In this document: positions 23,863 to 32,937 of the stretch, piece after piece
Layout: each line of letters starts with the position of its first letter
How positions within the stretch are numbered: position 1 is the stretch's first letter
From: JBBDIM01 sp040880405
GTDB lineage: Bacteria > Planctomycetota > Planctomycetia > Pirellulales > Pirellulaceae
Length of the DNA: 64,000 nucleotides
Direction of reading: 5' to 3'
NCBI GenBank assembly: GCA_040880405.1
Contig: JBBDIM010000144.1
Coordinates: 1-64,000, forward strand
Notes under the pieces: model-generated
Seen by the model: only the letters and a program-made list of their open reading frames with translations
Databases searched by the model: none
Told to the model about the DNA's origin: nothing
Translations under genes and position numbers: made by a program

Positions 23863-26800
23863 TTAATCGACGTACAAAAACTCATTACTCGCCAGCAACT
23901 GCTGGCAGAGGTTCGTGAGGGCCTGACGTTGCCGGGCTGCCGGAGGAAACGCTTTTCCCTCGGCGTCCTGGGCGGTTTGCAGGAGCATTAGTTGGGTCGC
24001 AAGGAACCGCGCCGCAAGCTGAATCTCTTCCGGCTCAGGGATCCGTCCAAACGCCAACCGCCAAGCGGGGACAATGGTGTTTGCCAACGGGGGCAAGGAG
24101 TCTTGCGGGCCGGCGAACTCGGCGGCCGAATCATAGGTGCGGCTGCCGGTCTCGGTCGCGTGGGTGAGGCTCACCTTCCACTGGAACGAATCGGCGTTGA
24201 CGTTCTCACGGCAGTCAGTCACCAGATCAATCGTCTCGTCCGGGAGGACCGCAAATGTTTCGACGTTCGTCTCCAGCTGCGAGTTGTGCGCTACCCACTC
24301 GCCCAGCACGCCTTGCCGGCTGGAGACGATCCGGCCCCGCACGCCATCGCCCGGTTCGCTCCCATGCTGAAGCGTACCGCTGAGCGAAACGTTGCCTGCG
24401 TGGGTGGCGGTCCAGCGGCGGATCACGGCGAAGCCGGGGTTTTGCCCGGTGTGGCCGCCGTGGGCCATCAGCATTGCCCAGCCAGTCTCATCACTCGGCA
24501 AGGTCGAGCCCCCTTGCCAACGGGCGGTCTCGGTGTCGAAGGTCTCGAAGGGGGTGAACTGCTCAACCCGCTGAGCTTCTTCATCGAAATTGCCATAGCC
24601 ATACGACCAATCAGGCCGCGGGCGTGCCAGTCGCGCCAAGAGATCGGCCGGAAGCTCTGGGGCTTCCGTTGATGCGGCCACTTCGAAGACTCGGTTGGCC
24701 AGGTGCTGCGACTGCTGGGTGATGAAGGTGTTGTTCATTAGCAGCAAGGCCTGACCCGCGACGGTGGAGGAGGTCCGCTTTTCGCAATTGGTCTCCATGA
24801 TCGGGGCATCGAAGGTGGTCAGCAGCGAAACCGGCTGGGATCGCCGCTGTTGGATGTAGATGCTGCGGCGGGGCGTGTTGTTCTCGACGGTTACCTGGCC
24901 GGTGTCGTCTTGGGCGACCGGGATTGGTGGGCCCAAAATTTCCCTCTGTAGGGTGCCGGTCACCGCCAGGACATGATCCCGCAAAATTTCTCCCTCTAAC
25001 CGGCGGACCGGCATCCGCGCGAGGAGCTGGTTGTCCGAATCGATCGCGTCCTGTTCCGGCCGTCGCCGCGAGGATTGCCGATACACGGTCGAGGTCATCA
25101 CCTGGCGGTGGAACTGTTTTAGGCTCCAGCCGTTCTCCATGAACTCCGCAGCGAGCCAGTTGAGCAGCTTCGGATGGGTCGGTAGCTGGCCCAATCGGCC
25201 AAAGTCGCCGGGGGTGCCGACAAAACCTTGCCCAAAGTGGTGCATCCAAAATCGGTTCACCAGCACCCGGGCGACCAGCGGATGCTTGCCGCTGGTCAGG
25301 TGTTTGGCATACGCCAAGCGGCGACCGCTGGTAGGAAGCTCCGGATTATTCACGGGGATCTGGGCCGACTGATCTTCCGGGCTGGCGACTTGCAAATCGC
25401 CCGGCGGGATCGTGGCTTGTGGTTGGCGGTAATCGCCCCGGTGGAACAGTTTCGTCTCTGGCAGGTGGCCCGGGGGTTCGCTCAGGGCCCGCACAAATTC
25501 CTCGGGCGGTTTCTTTGCGCGGATCTCGGCGATTCGTTTATCGAACTGCTTGAGATCATCGGCGGCCGCTTGGTTGTACTGGTAGAGGACCCCAGGGGTG
25601 ATGTTGACGCTGGGACGTTCGGCGAGAAGCTGGTTCTGCTCTGGGGTTCGCTCTCCGGCGATGGTTTGGGACGCGGTACGCAGTTGCTCTCGAAGTTCTT
25701 CGGGGTGCTTTTCCAGTTCCTTTTCGAGAGCCTCGGCCATGTAGACCGTTTGCTTCGCGTTCTTCTCTTGAACCACAACCGCCGCTTCCGCTTCAATCTC
25801 GGCGGCCTTGGCTCGGTCTTCATCGGTGTAGAGGGAGACGCGCCGCTGAACCGGGTTTTTCCAGGCCTTCCAATCCAGCGCCGGTTCAAAGACCGCGCGG
25901 ATCGCGAAGTAATCCTTTTGCGGAATCGGATCGTAGCGATGGTCGTGACACTCCGCACACCCGACCGTCATCCCCAAGAGCGAGGTAGTAACGATTTTCA
26001 GTGTGTCCCCCATCACCTGATTCCGCGCCATCTCCTGATCGACACCCCCGGCCGTTCCATCGGCCGCCATGCGAAGAAACCCGGTGGCGATCAGCTTTTC
26101 GATCTGCTCTGGGGTGAGATTCGCGTGCGGCTGCGGGACCAGTTCGTCCCCGGCGAGTTGTTCCGTGATGAACTCGTCGAACGGTTTATCGGCGTTGAAG
26201 CTGCGAATGACGTAGTCGCGATACTTGTAGGCATCGGGCCGCACGCGGTCGTCCTGGGTCATCCCTTCGGAGTCAGCGTAACCGGCGACATCCAACCAAT
26301 GCCGGCCCCAACGTTCGCCATAATGGGGCGATTCTAGTAGCGTGTCGATCAGCTTTTCCCAGGCTTGGGGATCGGGATCACCCGCGAACGCCTCAATCTG
26401 CTCAGTCGTGGGAGGCAGGCCGAGCAGGTCGAAATAGGCCCGGCGAATCAGCGTGCGGCGGTCCGCCTCTGGGCTGAACGTCAGGTTGTTCTGCTGCAGC
26501 TTGGCCAAGACAAAGGCGTCGATTGGCGTCCGAACCTGCGAAGGCTCGTGGACCGTTGGTGTCTCCGGTCGCTCGATCGGTTGGAAGCTCCACCAATCGC
26601 GTTCTTCCGGCGTGATGCCGAGCCCAGGGGGAATCTCTTCCGGTTCCGGCCGAGCGGTTTGGGCCCCTTGGGCGATCCATTGGCGGAGCGTGGCAAGTTC
26701 CTCGGCGGAAACCTTTTCTTTTCCCGGTGGCATCTCGCCTGAGGCGACGCGATGCAGCAGCAGGCTTTCGTCCGGTTGGCCAGCGATGATCGCCGCTCCG

Positions 26801-27015
26801 GAATCGCCGCCGGTGGTTTGGAAGTGAACCAGTCGCAGATCGAGCCCTCCTTCCACCTTATCGGTTGCTCCATGGCAATCGAAGCAATGGGCCCGAAAGA
26901 TCGGGCGGATGTCGCGTTCGAAGGTTAGGTCATCAGCGGAGGCGGAGTTAGTGGACGCAAGGCCAGGAAGCCAAGCAACCAACAGCGCACAATAGAGAGG
27001 CAGGCGGAAAGGCAT
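23863..27015 (-). CDS. PSCyt1-DUF1549-DUF1553 cytochrome-type protein
   Basis: A 1050-residue exported protein. It has a signal peptide (residues 1-27), a planctomycete cytochrome C domain PSCyt1 with the heme motif CFDCH near residue 44, DUF1549 (about 160-370) with a second CxxCH (GCAECHDHRYDPIPQKDYF) near 357, a coiled-coil-rich middle (about 390-480), and DUF1553 (about 585-1035). About 145 residues (815-960), with the look of a beta-sandwich domain (WQGGSTLPSDETGWAMLMAH, TLQHGSEPGDGVRGRIVSS), interrupt DUF1553 before its end (ALTNLCQQLLASNEFLYVD). It is co-transcribed with the DUF1501 gene. Confidence 0.92.
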   Translation of the reverse strand: MPFRLPLYCALLVAWLPGLASTNSASADDLTFERDIRPIFRAHCFDCHGATDKVEGGLDLRLVHFQTTGGDSGAAIIAGQPDESLLLHRVASGEMPPGKEKVSAEELATLRQWIAQGAQTARPEPEEIPPGLGITPEERDWWSFQPIERPETPTVHEPSQVRTPIDAFVLAKLQQNNLTFSPEADRRTLIRRAYFDLLGLPPTTEQIEAFAGDPDPQAWEKLIDTLLESPHYGERWGRHWLDVAGYADSEGMTQDDRVRPDAYKYRDYVIRSFNADKPFDEFITEQLAGDELVPQPHANLTPEQIEKLIATGFLRMAADGTAGGVDQEMARNQVMGDTLKIVTTSLLGMTVGCAECHDHRYDPIPQKDYFAIRAVFEPALDWKAWKNPVQRRVSLYTDEDRAKAAEIEAEAAVVVQEKNAKQTVYMAEALEKELEKHPEELREQLRTASQTIAGERTPEQNQLLAERPSVNITPGVLYQYNQAAADDLKQFDKRIAEIRAKKPPEEFVRALSEPPGHLPETKLFHRGDYRQPQATIPPGDLQVASPEDQSAQIPVNNPELPTSGRRLAYAKHLTSGKHPLVARVLVNRFWMHHFGQGFVGTPGDFGRLGQLPTHPKLLNWLAAEFMENGWSLKQFHRQVMTSTVYRQSSRRRPEQDAIDSDNQLLARMPVRRLEGEILRDHVLAVTGTLQREILGPPIPVAQDDTGQVTVENNTPRRSIYIQQRRSQPVSLLTTFDAPIMETNCEKRTSSTVAGQALLLMNNTFITQQSQHLANRVFEVAASTEAPELPADLLARLARPRPDWSYGYGNFDEEAQRVEQFTPFETFDTETARWQGGSTLPSDETGWAMLMAHGGHTGQNPGFAVIRRWTATHAGNVSLSGTLQHGSEPGDGVRGRIVSSRQGVLGEWVAHNSQLETNVETFAVLPDETIDLVTDCRENVNADSFQWKVSLTHATETGSRTYDSAAEFAGPQDSLPPLANTIVPAWRLAFGRIPEPEEIQLAARFLATQLMLLQTAQDAEGKAFPPAARQRQALTNLCQQLLASNEFLYVD

Positions 27016-27370
27016 GCGAACTCTTAATTGGTGGGAAGGAAAAAAGGCGGGAACGTTTGATGTGGGAGCTTAATGCTGAATTATGGCGGAGCGGTTGCCA
27101 GCAAACAATAGCAACCACCCTTTTCGCAGGGAATGCGATGAAGTTAAGGAGCCGCGGATCAACGCGGATTTTCGCGGACGGAAGGGGCGGTGGGTGGGAG
27201 CTGGGGCGACTTCAGAAGGTGTGCGTAAGCGACTCTGGTTACGTAGGTTGCGCCATTTGGAAGGGGGGAATGTCGTTGCCGCGGGGCCTCTTGGACGATA
27301 TGATCAATGGATGCCGGTATCGTCGGCTCATCCCACCTCAGAACCACTTTCCCTCCGTTCACAGGCCGCT
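27016..27370. other. Divergent intergenic region between the two cytochrome gene pairs
   Basis: This 355-base spacer must drive the PSCyt1/DUF1501 pair leftwards and the DUF1592/DUF1552 pair rightwards. A degenerate repeat phrase (gcggatcaacgcggattttc at about 27155-27175) resembles the dispersed repeats elsewhere. I see no clear operator. The rightward frame is open into this region but without protein-like features. Confidence 0.5.
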
Positions 27371-29284
27371 ATGCCGAGTCGTCTTGCAATTGTGTTGTTC
27401 GCTGTCGTTTCGTGCTTTGCCGTAAGCTCGCTCTGCGCCGAGGAGGGCGTGACGCGGTTGCATGGACTGCTCGCCGGTCACTGCAACGACTGCCATCAGG
27501 GCAACGATGCCGAGGCTCACCTCGATATGACCAAGTACAACTCGGTCGAATCGGTGGCCAGTTCGCGGGACATGTGGGTGAAGATCCGACAGCGGATTGA
27601 AACCAATGAGATGCCACCGGAAGATGGGGAGCCGTTTTCCGCCGAGGACCGGCAATGGGTCCTCGACTGGATCGACAATTCCTTGCGATCCACTGCCTGT
27701 GGCGATGGTCCCCAACCGGGCCCCAGTCCTTTGCGGCGACTCAATAAGAATGAATACCGCGCGACGATTCGCGACCTGCTCAAGATACATGTCGATATCG
27801 GCGCGGAACTGCCAGAAGATGGTGCCGGTGGTTCCGGGTTCGATAACGCCGCCGAGACGCTGTTTCTCTCGCCGATCCATGGCGAAAAATACTTGGACGC
27901 CGCCAAGGCCGCGATCTCCTACGCCCAGCGAAACCAAGGCTCGCGCGATTTGATCTTGGTTCGCCAACCAGGAGACAAGTCAACCGAAGAAGAAGCGGCT
28001 CACGATGTCCTCCAGCGGTTTGCCACCCGAGCCTTTCGTCGGCCAGCCAGTGAGGACGAAGTTGAAGACTTGATGCGGCTTTATCGGCAACGAATGGAGT
28101 CTGGCAGCAGTTGGGATGACTCTGTGTTCTTCACCTTGCAAGTGGTGTTGATCTCGCCCGACTTTTTGTTCCGGATCGAACAGCCCAACCTGGAGGAGGA
28201 GCCCCGGCTGGTTTCCGACCATGAGATGGCGACCCGGCTCTCCTATTTCCTGTGGGGAACCACGCCCGACCGCAAACTGATGCACGCGGCCGATGAGGGG
28301 AAATTGACCGACGCGGATTCGCTCCGCGAAGAGACGATCCGCCTACTCAAAGATGGCCAAAGCCGGGGGCTGGCGGAGAACTTTGTGGGGCAATGGCTCG
28401 GGACACGAGAGCTGGGCAGGCAATCGCAGCCCGATCGGGAACTATTCAAGCGATACAACCAGCAGATGCAGGACTCGTTTCAGGAAGAGCCGCTGCTACT
28501 GTTTCATGAGATTTTCAAGAACAACGAAAGCCTGCTCAACCTGATCGACGCCGACTACACCTTCGCCAACGACGAACTGGCCCGGCATTATGGCATTCGG
28601 GATAAGCTGACCGAAAACATCTCGCAGCGGATGATCAAGGTGAAACTGCCGGAGGATACGGTTCGGGGTGGGATCTTGACGATGTCGGGGCCGCTCACGG
28701 TTTCTTCGTTCCCCAACCGGACCAGCCCGGTACTGCGGGGGAAGTGGCTGCTGGAGAACATTCTGGGGATCGTCCCTCCGCCGCCACCGCCTGATGTCCC
28801 GGAGCTTTCCGAAGAGGGGGAGGATGTCGCCGGGAAGAGTGTGCGTGAGCGATTGCAAATCCATCGCGACAATCCCAGTTGCGCCTCGTGCCATAACACG
28901 ATCGACCCGGTCGGGTTCGGGCTCGAAAACTTCGACGCGATCGGCCGTTGGCGGGAAGAGGATAACGGGACCAAAGTCGATTCCGCCGGCAAACTGCCTG
29001 GGGGTGAGGCGTTCACCAACCCCAAAGAACTGAAACAAGCGGTTTTGCGGCAAAAGGAAAAGTTCGTTACTCTGCTAACAGAGAAGATGCTCAGCTACGC
29101 CCTGGGCCGCGGCTTGGTCCCTTCCGATTACTGTGCAGTGGAAGAGATCACCCAGCGGCTGGCGGCCCACGATTACCAGACGCACCAGTTGGTGCTGGGA
29201 ATCGTGGAGAGTGTCCCCTTCCGCTATAAGGCTTCGCAAGCCGCCCCGCCCACAACCGACGATTCAACCGTCAGGAGCGAGTGA
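27371..29284 (+). CDS. DUF1587/DUF1595/DUF1592/DUF1588/DUF1585 cytochrome-type protein
   Basis: A 637-residue exported protein. The ATG at 27371 opens a signal peptide (MPSRLAIVLFAVVSCFAVSS). A PSCyt-type heme motif HCNDCH lies near residue 37. Then come DUF1587 (LRRLNKNEYRATIRDLL, about 118), DUF1595 (FATRAFRRPASEDEVEDL, about 213), DUF1592 (about 240-365), DUF1588 (GPLTVSSFPNRTSPVLRGKW, ending with the second heme-type motif CASCH near 503) and DUF1585 (about 548-625). This multi-DUF order is standard in planctomycetes. It overlaps or abuts the DUF1552 gene, its constant partner. Electron transfer is presumed from the CxxCH motifs only. Confidence 0.93.
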   Translation: MPSRLAIVLFAVVSCFAVSSLCAEEGVTRLHGLLAGHCNDCHQGNDAEAHLDMTKYNSVESVASSRDMWVKIRQRIETNEMPPEDGEPFSAEDRQWVLDWIDNSLRSTACGDGPQPGPSPLRRLNKNEYRATIRDLLKIHVDIGAELPEDGAGGSGFDNAAETLFLSPIHGEKYLDAAKAAISYAQRNQGSRDLILVRQPGDKSTEEEAAHDVLQRFATRAFRRPASEDEVEDLMRLYRQRMESGSSWDDSVFFTLQVVLISPDFLFRIEQPNLEEEPRLVSDHEMATRLSYFLWGTTPDRKLMHAADEGKLTDADSLREETIRLLKDGQSRGLAENFVGQWLGTRELGRQSQPDRELFKRYNQQMQDSFQEEPLLLFHEIFKNNESLLNLIDADYTFANDELARHYGIRDKLTENISQRMIKVKLPEDTVRGGILTMSGPLTVSSFPNRTSPVLRGKWLLENILGIVPPPPPPDVPELSEEGEDVAGKSVRERLQIHRDNPSCASCHNTIDPVGFGLENFDAIGRWREEDNGTKVDSAGKLPGGEAFTNPKELKQAVLRQKEKFVTLLTEKMLSYALGRGLVPSDYCAVEEITQRLAAHDYQTHQLVLGIVESVPFRYKASQAAPPTTDDSTVRSE

Positions 29285-29286
29285 AG

Positions 29287-30642
29287 ATGACGTTTTCTAA
29301 ATCGATTTCGCGTCGTACCTTGCTACGTGGTACCGGTGCTGCTTTGGCGCTGCCTTGGCTGGAGGCGATGGCCCCGAAAAGCGTGCTAGCCAACACGCCG
29401 GATGACGTTCTGGACGGTAAGGCCCCGGTCCGGATGGCGGTGCTGTATGTGCCCAACGGCGTCCATCCCGATATCTGGAACCCGAAGGAGGAAGGGACCG
29501 ACTTCGAGCTGCCGATGGCAATGGAGCCGCTGGCAGACATCCGCCACAAGAACCTGGTGCTGACCAACCTCTGGAACCAGCACAGCAACACCGGCGATGG
29601 CCACTATGTGAAAACTGGCGGCTTCTTGACCGGCCAGACGATCAACAAAACCGTGGGGGTCGACTTAAATAGCAACGGCATCTCGATGGATCAACTCGCC
29701 GCGCGAGAGGTTGAGCATCTCACTCCCCTGCCCTCTTTGGAACTGGGGACCGAGCCGGTTCACTCCGGGGTCGATGGGACCGTCGGCTATACCCGGGTGT
29801 ACGGAGCCCATATCTCTTGGAAGACCCCGACCAGCCCGCTGGCCAAAGAGATCGACCCCAAGCTGGTGTACCAGCGAATGTTCCGAGCCAGCAAACAAGG
29901 GACCCAGGCCGCGGCCGATGATCGCTTGCTGCTGGACAAGGTGCTAAGTGGCGCGAAAAGCCTGCGCGGCCGACTGGGCCAAGAAGACCGGCACCGGATG
30001 GACGAGTACCTGGAATCGGTCCGCACGGTTGAGGCCCGGCTGGCCCAGCTCGAACAACCAGGCCACGCCCCATGGCGGGCGAGGGCCGATATCGAGAAGC
30101 ACGACGCGCCGGAGGGTATCCCGGACGCCCACGCCAAACACGTCCAACTGATGATGGACATGATTGTGTTGGCCTTCCAAACCGACACCACGAGGGTCAC
30201 CTCGTTCATGTTCGGCAACGCGGTCAGCAACAAGGATTTCGCTTTCCTGGACGGCGTAAAAGGAGCCCACCACTCCCTCTCGCACCACCAAAGCGAAGAG
30301 GACAAACTAAAACAGTACAACCTGATCAGCCAGTGGCACGTCGCCCAGTACGCCTACCTGCTCAAGCGGCTCGACGCAATCCAAGAAGGAGACGCCACCC
30401 TGCTGGACAACTCCATGATCCTCTTCGGCTCCGGCCTCAAAGACGGCCAATCGCACAGCCCCCGAGACCTACCCATCCTTCTGGGCGGTCGAGGCGGAGG
30501 AAAAATCAACACCGGGCAGCACATCCGCTACGAGAAAAACACCCCGCTGACGAATCTTTATGTCTCGATGCTGAATGCGTTTGGACGGGAGACGGAGGTG
30601 TTTTCGGATAGTACGGGGGCGCTGGATGGGGTTTTGGTTTAG
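29287..30642 (+). CDS. DUF1552 domain-containing protein (Tat-type leader)
   Basis: A 451-residue protein of the DUF1552 family. ATG at 29287 is preferred: AGGAG lies nine bases upstream, and the in-frame GTG at 29281 would be only three bases from it. The N-terminus has a Tat-like leader (SRRTLLRGTGAALALPWLEA). Other landmarks are RMAVLYVPNGVHPDIWNPKE, SMDQLAAREVEHLTPLPSLE and MFGNAVSNKDFAFLDGVKGA. The start lies two bases after the upstream stop, so translation is probably coupled. The DUF1592-type/DUF1552 pair parallels the PSCyt1/DUF1501 pair transcribed in the opposite direction. Confidence 0.93.
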   Translation: MTFSKSISRRTLLRGTGAALALPWLEAMAPKSVLANTPDDVLDGKAPVRMAVLYVPNGVHPDIWNPKEEGTDFELPMAMEPLADIRHKNLVLTNLWNQHSNTGDGHYVKTGGFLTGQTINKTVGVDLNSNGISMDQLAAREVEHLTPLPSLELGTEPVHSGVDGTVGYTRVYGAHISWKTPTSPLAKEIDPKLVYQRMFRASKQGTQAAADDRLLLDKVLSGAKSLRGRLGQEDRHRMDEYLESVRTVEARLAQLEQPGHAPWRARADIEKHDAPEGIPDAHAKHVQLMMDMIVLAFQTDTTRVTSFMFGNAVSNKDFAFLDGVKGAHHSLSHHQSEEDKLKQYNLISQWHVAQYAYLLKRLDAIQEGDATLLDNSMILFGSGLKDGQSHSPRDLPILLGGRGGGKINTGQHIRYEKNTPLTNLYVSMLNAFGRETEVFSDSTGALDGVLV

Positions 30643-30655
30643 AGGTGACCGACCG

Positions 30656-30937
30656 ATGCATGGCACCGAGTCTCGCTCCGATCTGACGAAAATCTGGGAG
30701 GGCCTTAAGAGTCTCATGGTGTGTCTTGTTATGATCTCCCTCGGGGTCAGCCAGGCGGTTACCGGTTGGATTGGAGACCCCCTGTGGATGAGACTCATCT
30801 ATCCACTGATACTTGTGCCGTTCGGCTTGCTCATTGGATGGCAAGGATATCTCGGATTGATGAAAGAGTTTTTCGGCATGTCCAAGGCAATTAACGATCC
30901 TTCCAAGGAACCCACCGACTCCCTGCCGGGTGAATAA
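30656..30937 (+). CDS. Small two-span membrane protein
   Basis: A 93-residue protein starting 13 bases after the DUF1552 stop. Two hydrophobic spans are visible, at about 21-41 (LMVCLVMISLGVSQAVTGWI) and 46-66 (LWMRLIYPLILVPFGLLIGW), followed by a hydrophilic tail. The frame is open further upstream within the previous gene, but the ATG at 30656 gives a compact protein. No family is recognised. Its proximity suggests co-transcription with the DUF1592/DUF1552 pair. Confidence 0.6.
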   Translation: MHGTESRSDLTKIWEGLKSLMVCLVMISLGVSQAVTGWIGDPLWMRLIYPLILVPFGLLIGWQGYLGLMKEFFGMSKAINDPSKEPTDSLPGE

Positions 30938-31074
30938 ATCGAAGAAAATAGGTGGTTATTGTCTAAATCGGGCGCTATGGTCGTGCTTTTCTTGGCGTGC
31001 GAGGCCAAGTCGCCAAGGTGCTCGCGCTTTTCGCTCCAATTGACTCGATTGGCCAGTCGCTTACCAAAACCAAA

Positions 31075-31129
31075 GTGGCAAATTGACGCACGATCTGCAT
31101 GGTGTATAATTCAGGTGGCATATTGCCAC
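31075..31129 (+). promoter_or_regulatory. Promoter with two operator copies for the toxin-antitoxin pair
   Basis: TTGACG (31083-31088) and TATAAT (31105-31110) are separated by 16 bases, a near-consensus sigma-70 promoter. A perfect 15-base palindrome, GTGGCATATTGCCAC, lies at 31115-31129 just after the -10. A 12-of-15 match, GTGGCAAATTGACGC, lies exactly 40 bases upstream at 31075-31089 and overlaps the -35. Binding of a ribbon-helix-helix antitoxin to these would block RNA polymerase. Confidence 0.75.
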
Positions 31130-31161
31130 GTCGTTTTAGTGGAGTCTGTCGGAGAATAAAC

Positions 31162-31446
31162 GTGACAACGACAAATAACGAAGCACGCATCAATGTGCGG
31201 CTTGCCAGTGAACTTAAGCAGGTAATTGAGCAAGCGTCCGCCGCGCTGGGTCAGTCGGTCAGTGAGTTCACCGTGTCGACGTTGGTTCGAGAAGCTCGAC
31301 AGGTGATTCAGGATAGCCAGGTCACGTCATTGTCGAATCGAGATCGCGACAAGTTCCTCGCTGCGCTGGAGGCAACCGATTCAAAGCCAAATGCGGCACT
31401 CAAGTCGGCGGCACGACGCTACAAGAAGAAGATGAAAAATGGCTGA
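31162..31446 (+). CDS. DUF1778 (TacA-type) antitoxin
   Basis: A 94-residue antitoxin with an N-terminal ribbon-helix-helix DNA-binding domain (about residues 8-50, EARINVRLASELKQVIEQAS then AALGQSVSEFTVSTLVREAR). A C-terminal toxin-neutralising tail follows, ending in a Lys-rich stretch. The GTG at 31162 is chosen because GGAG lies seven bases upstream and because the antitoxin domain begins directly after it. The gene overlaps the GNAT toxin gene by eight bases, the standard arrangement for DUF1778-GNAT modules. It likely represses its own promoter through the palindrome at 31115. Confidence 0.92.
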   Translation: MTTTNNEARINVRLASELKQVIEQASAALGQSVSEFTVSTLVREARQVIQDSQVTSLSNRDRDKFLAALEATDSKPNAALKSAARRYKKKMKNG

Positions 31447-31960
31447 GGATTCTTGGAGAATCGAGCCATTTGATAAACAGCGTCACGATCGTACAGGGTT
31501 CAATTGTGGTGTTGAATCCCTCAATGGATGGCTGCACACCAAAATTACGCAGTATGAAAAGCGTGGTTTAGCGAAGGCGTATGTGCTTGTTGGGGAGGAG
31601 GGTGAGTTTTCCGTCAAAGGTTATTATGCTTTGTCGAATCACTCGGTCGTTTTCGACGCGCTTCCGGCCGACCAAGCCAAAGGGTTACCCCGCAGCGATG
31701 TTCCGGTGGTATTGATTGGGCGTTTGGCGGTGGATACGACTTTGCAGGGAAAGGGCTGCGGCGAATTTTTGCTCATCGATGCCCTTCGCCGTTGTCAACT
31801 CTTGGCAACAGAAATCGGAATCCGAGCGGTCGAAGTCGATGCGATCGATCAACGCTCCAAAGATTTCTACCTGAAATATGGTTTCGTTTCCCTGCTGGAT
31901 GACGACCGCCATCTCTTCTTACCGATGCAGAACATCCGCAAATTGAAACTTCTTGAGTGA
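31439..31960 (+). CDS. GNAT-family toxin (TacT/AtaT-type acetyltransferase)
   Basis: A 173-residue GNAT acetyltransferase. Related toxins (TacT, AtaT, ItaT) acetylate the amino acid on charged tRNA and stop translation. The acetyl-CoA binding motif is in LAVDTTLQGKGCGEFLLIDA (Q-x-x-G-x-G), and the C-terminal FYLKYGFVSL supplies the tyrosine that is usually catalytic. The N-terminal part (FDKQRHDRTGFNCGVESLNG) is the typical opening of this toxin group. It overlaps the antitoxin gene by eight bases, so the two are translationally coupled. No truncation is seen. Confidence 0.92.
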   Translation: MAEDSWRIEPFDKQRHDRTGFNCGVESLNGWLHTKITQYEKRGLAKAYVLVGEEGEFSVKGYYALSNHSVVFDALPADQAKGLPRSDVPVVLIGRLAVDTTLQGKGCGEFLLIDALRRCQLLATEIGIRAVEVDAIDQRSKDFYLKYGFVSLLDDDRHLFLPMQNIRKLKLLE

Positions 31961-31982
31961 CGGCCACCAGATTGGGCCGAAC

Positions 31983-32387
31983 CTAAAACGGGTCCCCTTC
32001 AATAAATTCCACAGTCCAAACGCCATCGGCCCCAAACTTAAAATGAGTCGTCCCTTCGACTCCTTTGGGAACAACACCCCGCAAGTCGATCTCCTGCTGC
32101 TGTTTCTCGTCAGATCCCTTTTCGCTCCGGATAACGATGGCCGAATCTGGAAAGTCATCTCGCCACGGGAAGGAGGTCCACTTTTTGCCCTCCCCACCGA
32201 TTGCCCCCCTGCCTGGACTCCATGAGCCGAAGTTCTCCCAGTCGCGGACTTCAATTGTCTGGGGATAATCGCTGCTAACACAGAATTCTCCCGAGTACTT
32301 ATGCCGGTTGCAGCCCGACAAAAGCCCCAGGCCGAATAGCAGCGTAAGAACCGCTACTGCACGGGTCTGTCGCAAAATAAAATCCAT
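31983..32387 (-). CDS. Putative lipoprotein of unknown function
   Basis: A 134-residue protein with a lipoprotein signal: VAVLTLLFGLGLLSGC ends in an LSGC lipobox at about residue 26. The mature part (about 108 residues) has a Trp-rich segment (VRDWENFGSWSPGRGAIGGE) and no recognisable domain. It is converged upon by the toxin gene. Upstream, on the same strand, is the small M50 peptidase gene at 27 bases, so the two may be co-transcribed. Confidence 0.75.
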   Translation of the reverse strand: MDFILRQTRAVAVLTLLFGLGLLSGCNRHKYSGEFCVSSDYPQTIEVRDWENFGSWSPGRGAIGGEGKKWTSFPWRDDFPDSAIVIRSEKGSDEKQQQEIDLRGVVPKGVEGTTHFKFGADGVWTVEFIEGDPF

Positions 32388-32414
32388 CCGATTGGCTTTC
32401 AGTTTTGGGGTGAG

Positions 32415-32888
32415 TCAAGTTGGCGGCCGGTTGGGAAAATCCTCCGCTTGGCGGTCTAGTCGATACCATATCAGGATACCACCCGCGAAGCAGACGATCC
32501 CGAACAAAATCATCTGCCAGATTGCGGCCCCGTGCCGGAATAGCTCGGCGGTATCTCCGTAGGGGCCGATCCAGCCCAGGCCGATGTAGGCCCCGTTCGC
32601 GATCAGGCAGAACCCAGCGAAGAAGGCCGCCGCCACTTGGGCCTTGCCCAGCGGGAAGGCCAAGAGCAGCAGCGGCAACAGGCAACCGACGATCGGGCCG
32701 GCCCAGACATCGGCGAGCGGCCACCGCGATCCGCTGAGCATCGTATGCGAAAGCCTCCAAGGCCGCAGCTCGACCGCGTCGATGGTGGCGCCGCTCAGGG
32801 CTCCGCTGACGATGTGCCCCAGCTCATGCACCACCATGAACGGCCACCAGCAGAGGATCAGGGCGAGGGTGAATTTGAGGTACCGCAT
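32415..32888 (-). CDS. Small M50-type membrane metallopeptidase
   Basis: A 157-residue integral membrane protein with four or so hydrophobic spans. The first holds the zinc motif FMVVHELGHIVSGALSG (HExxH at about residues 21-25). A later segment DVWAGPIVGCLLPLLL may supply the third ligand in place of the usual NPDG. This matches minimal M50 proteins that lack PDZ domains. Substrate is unknown. The intergenic stretch before it carries a short palindrome of the 'ccacagag' repeat type. Confidence 0.8.
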   Translation of the reverse strand: MRYLKFTLALILCWWPFMVVHELGHIVSGALSGATIDAVELRPWRLSHTMLSGSRWPLADVWAGPIVGCLLPLLLLAFPLGKAQVAAAFFAGFCLIANGAYIGLGWIGPYGDTAELFRHGAAIWQMILFGIVCFAGGILIWYRLDRQAEDFPNRPPT

Positions 32889-32937
32889 TCGCTTGGGGGC
32901 CGTTGCCGTTTTTGATCCTCTCGGTGTCCTCGGTGAA

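Noticed and set aside
25228..26337. 369-codon open frame on the plus strand opposite the PSCyt1-DUF1549-DUF1553 gene
   Set aside because: It is antisense to a clearly recognised gene and has no family motif or signal; long antisense frames are expected in GC-rich coding DNA.
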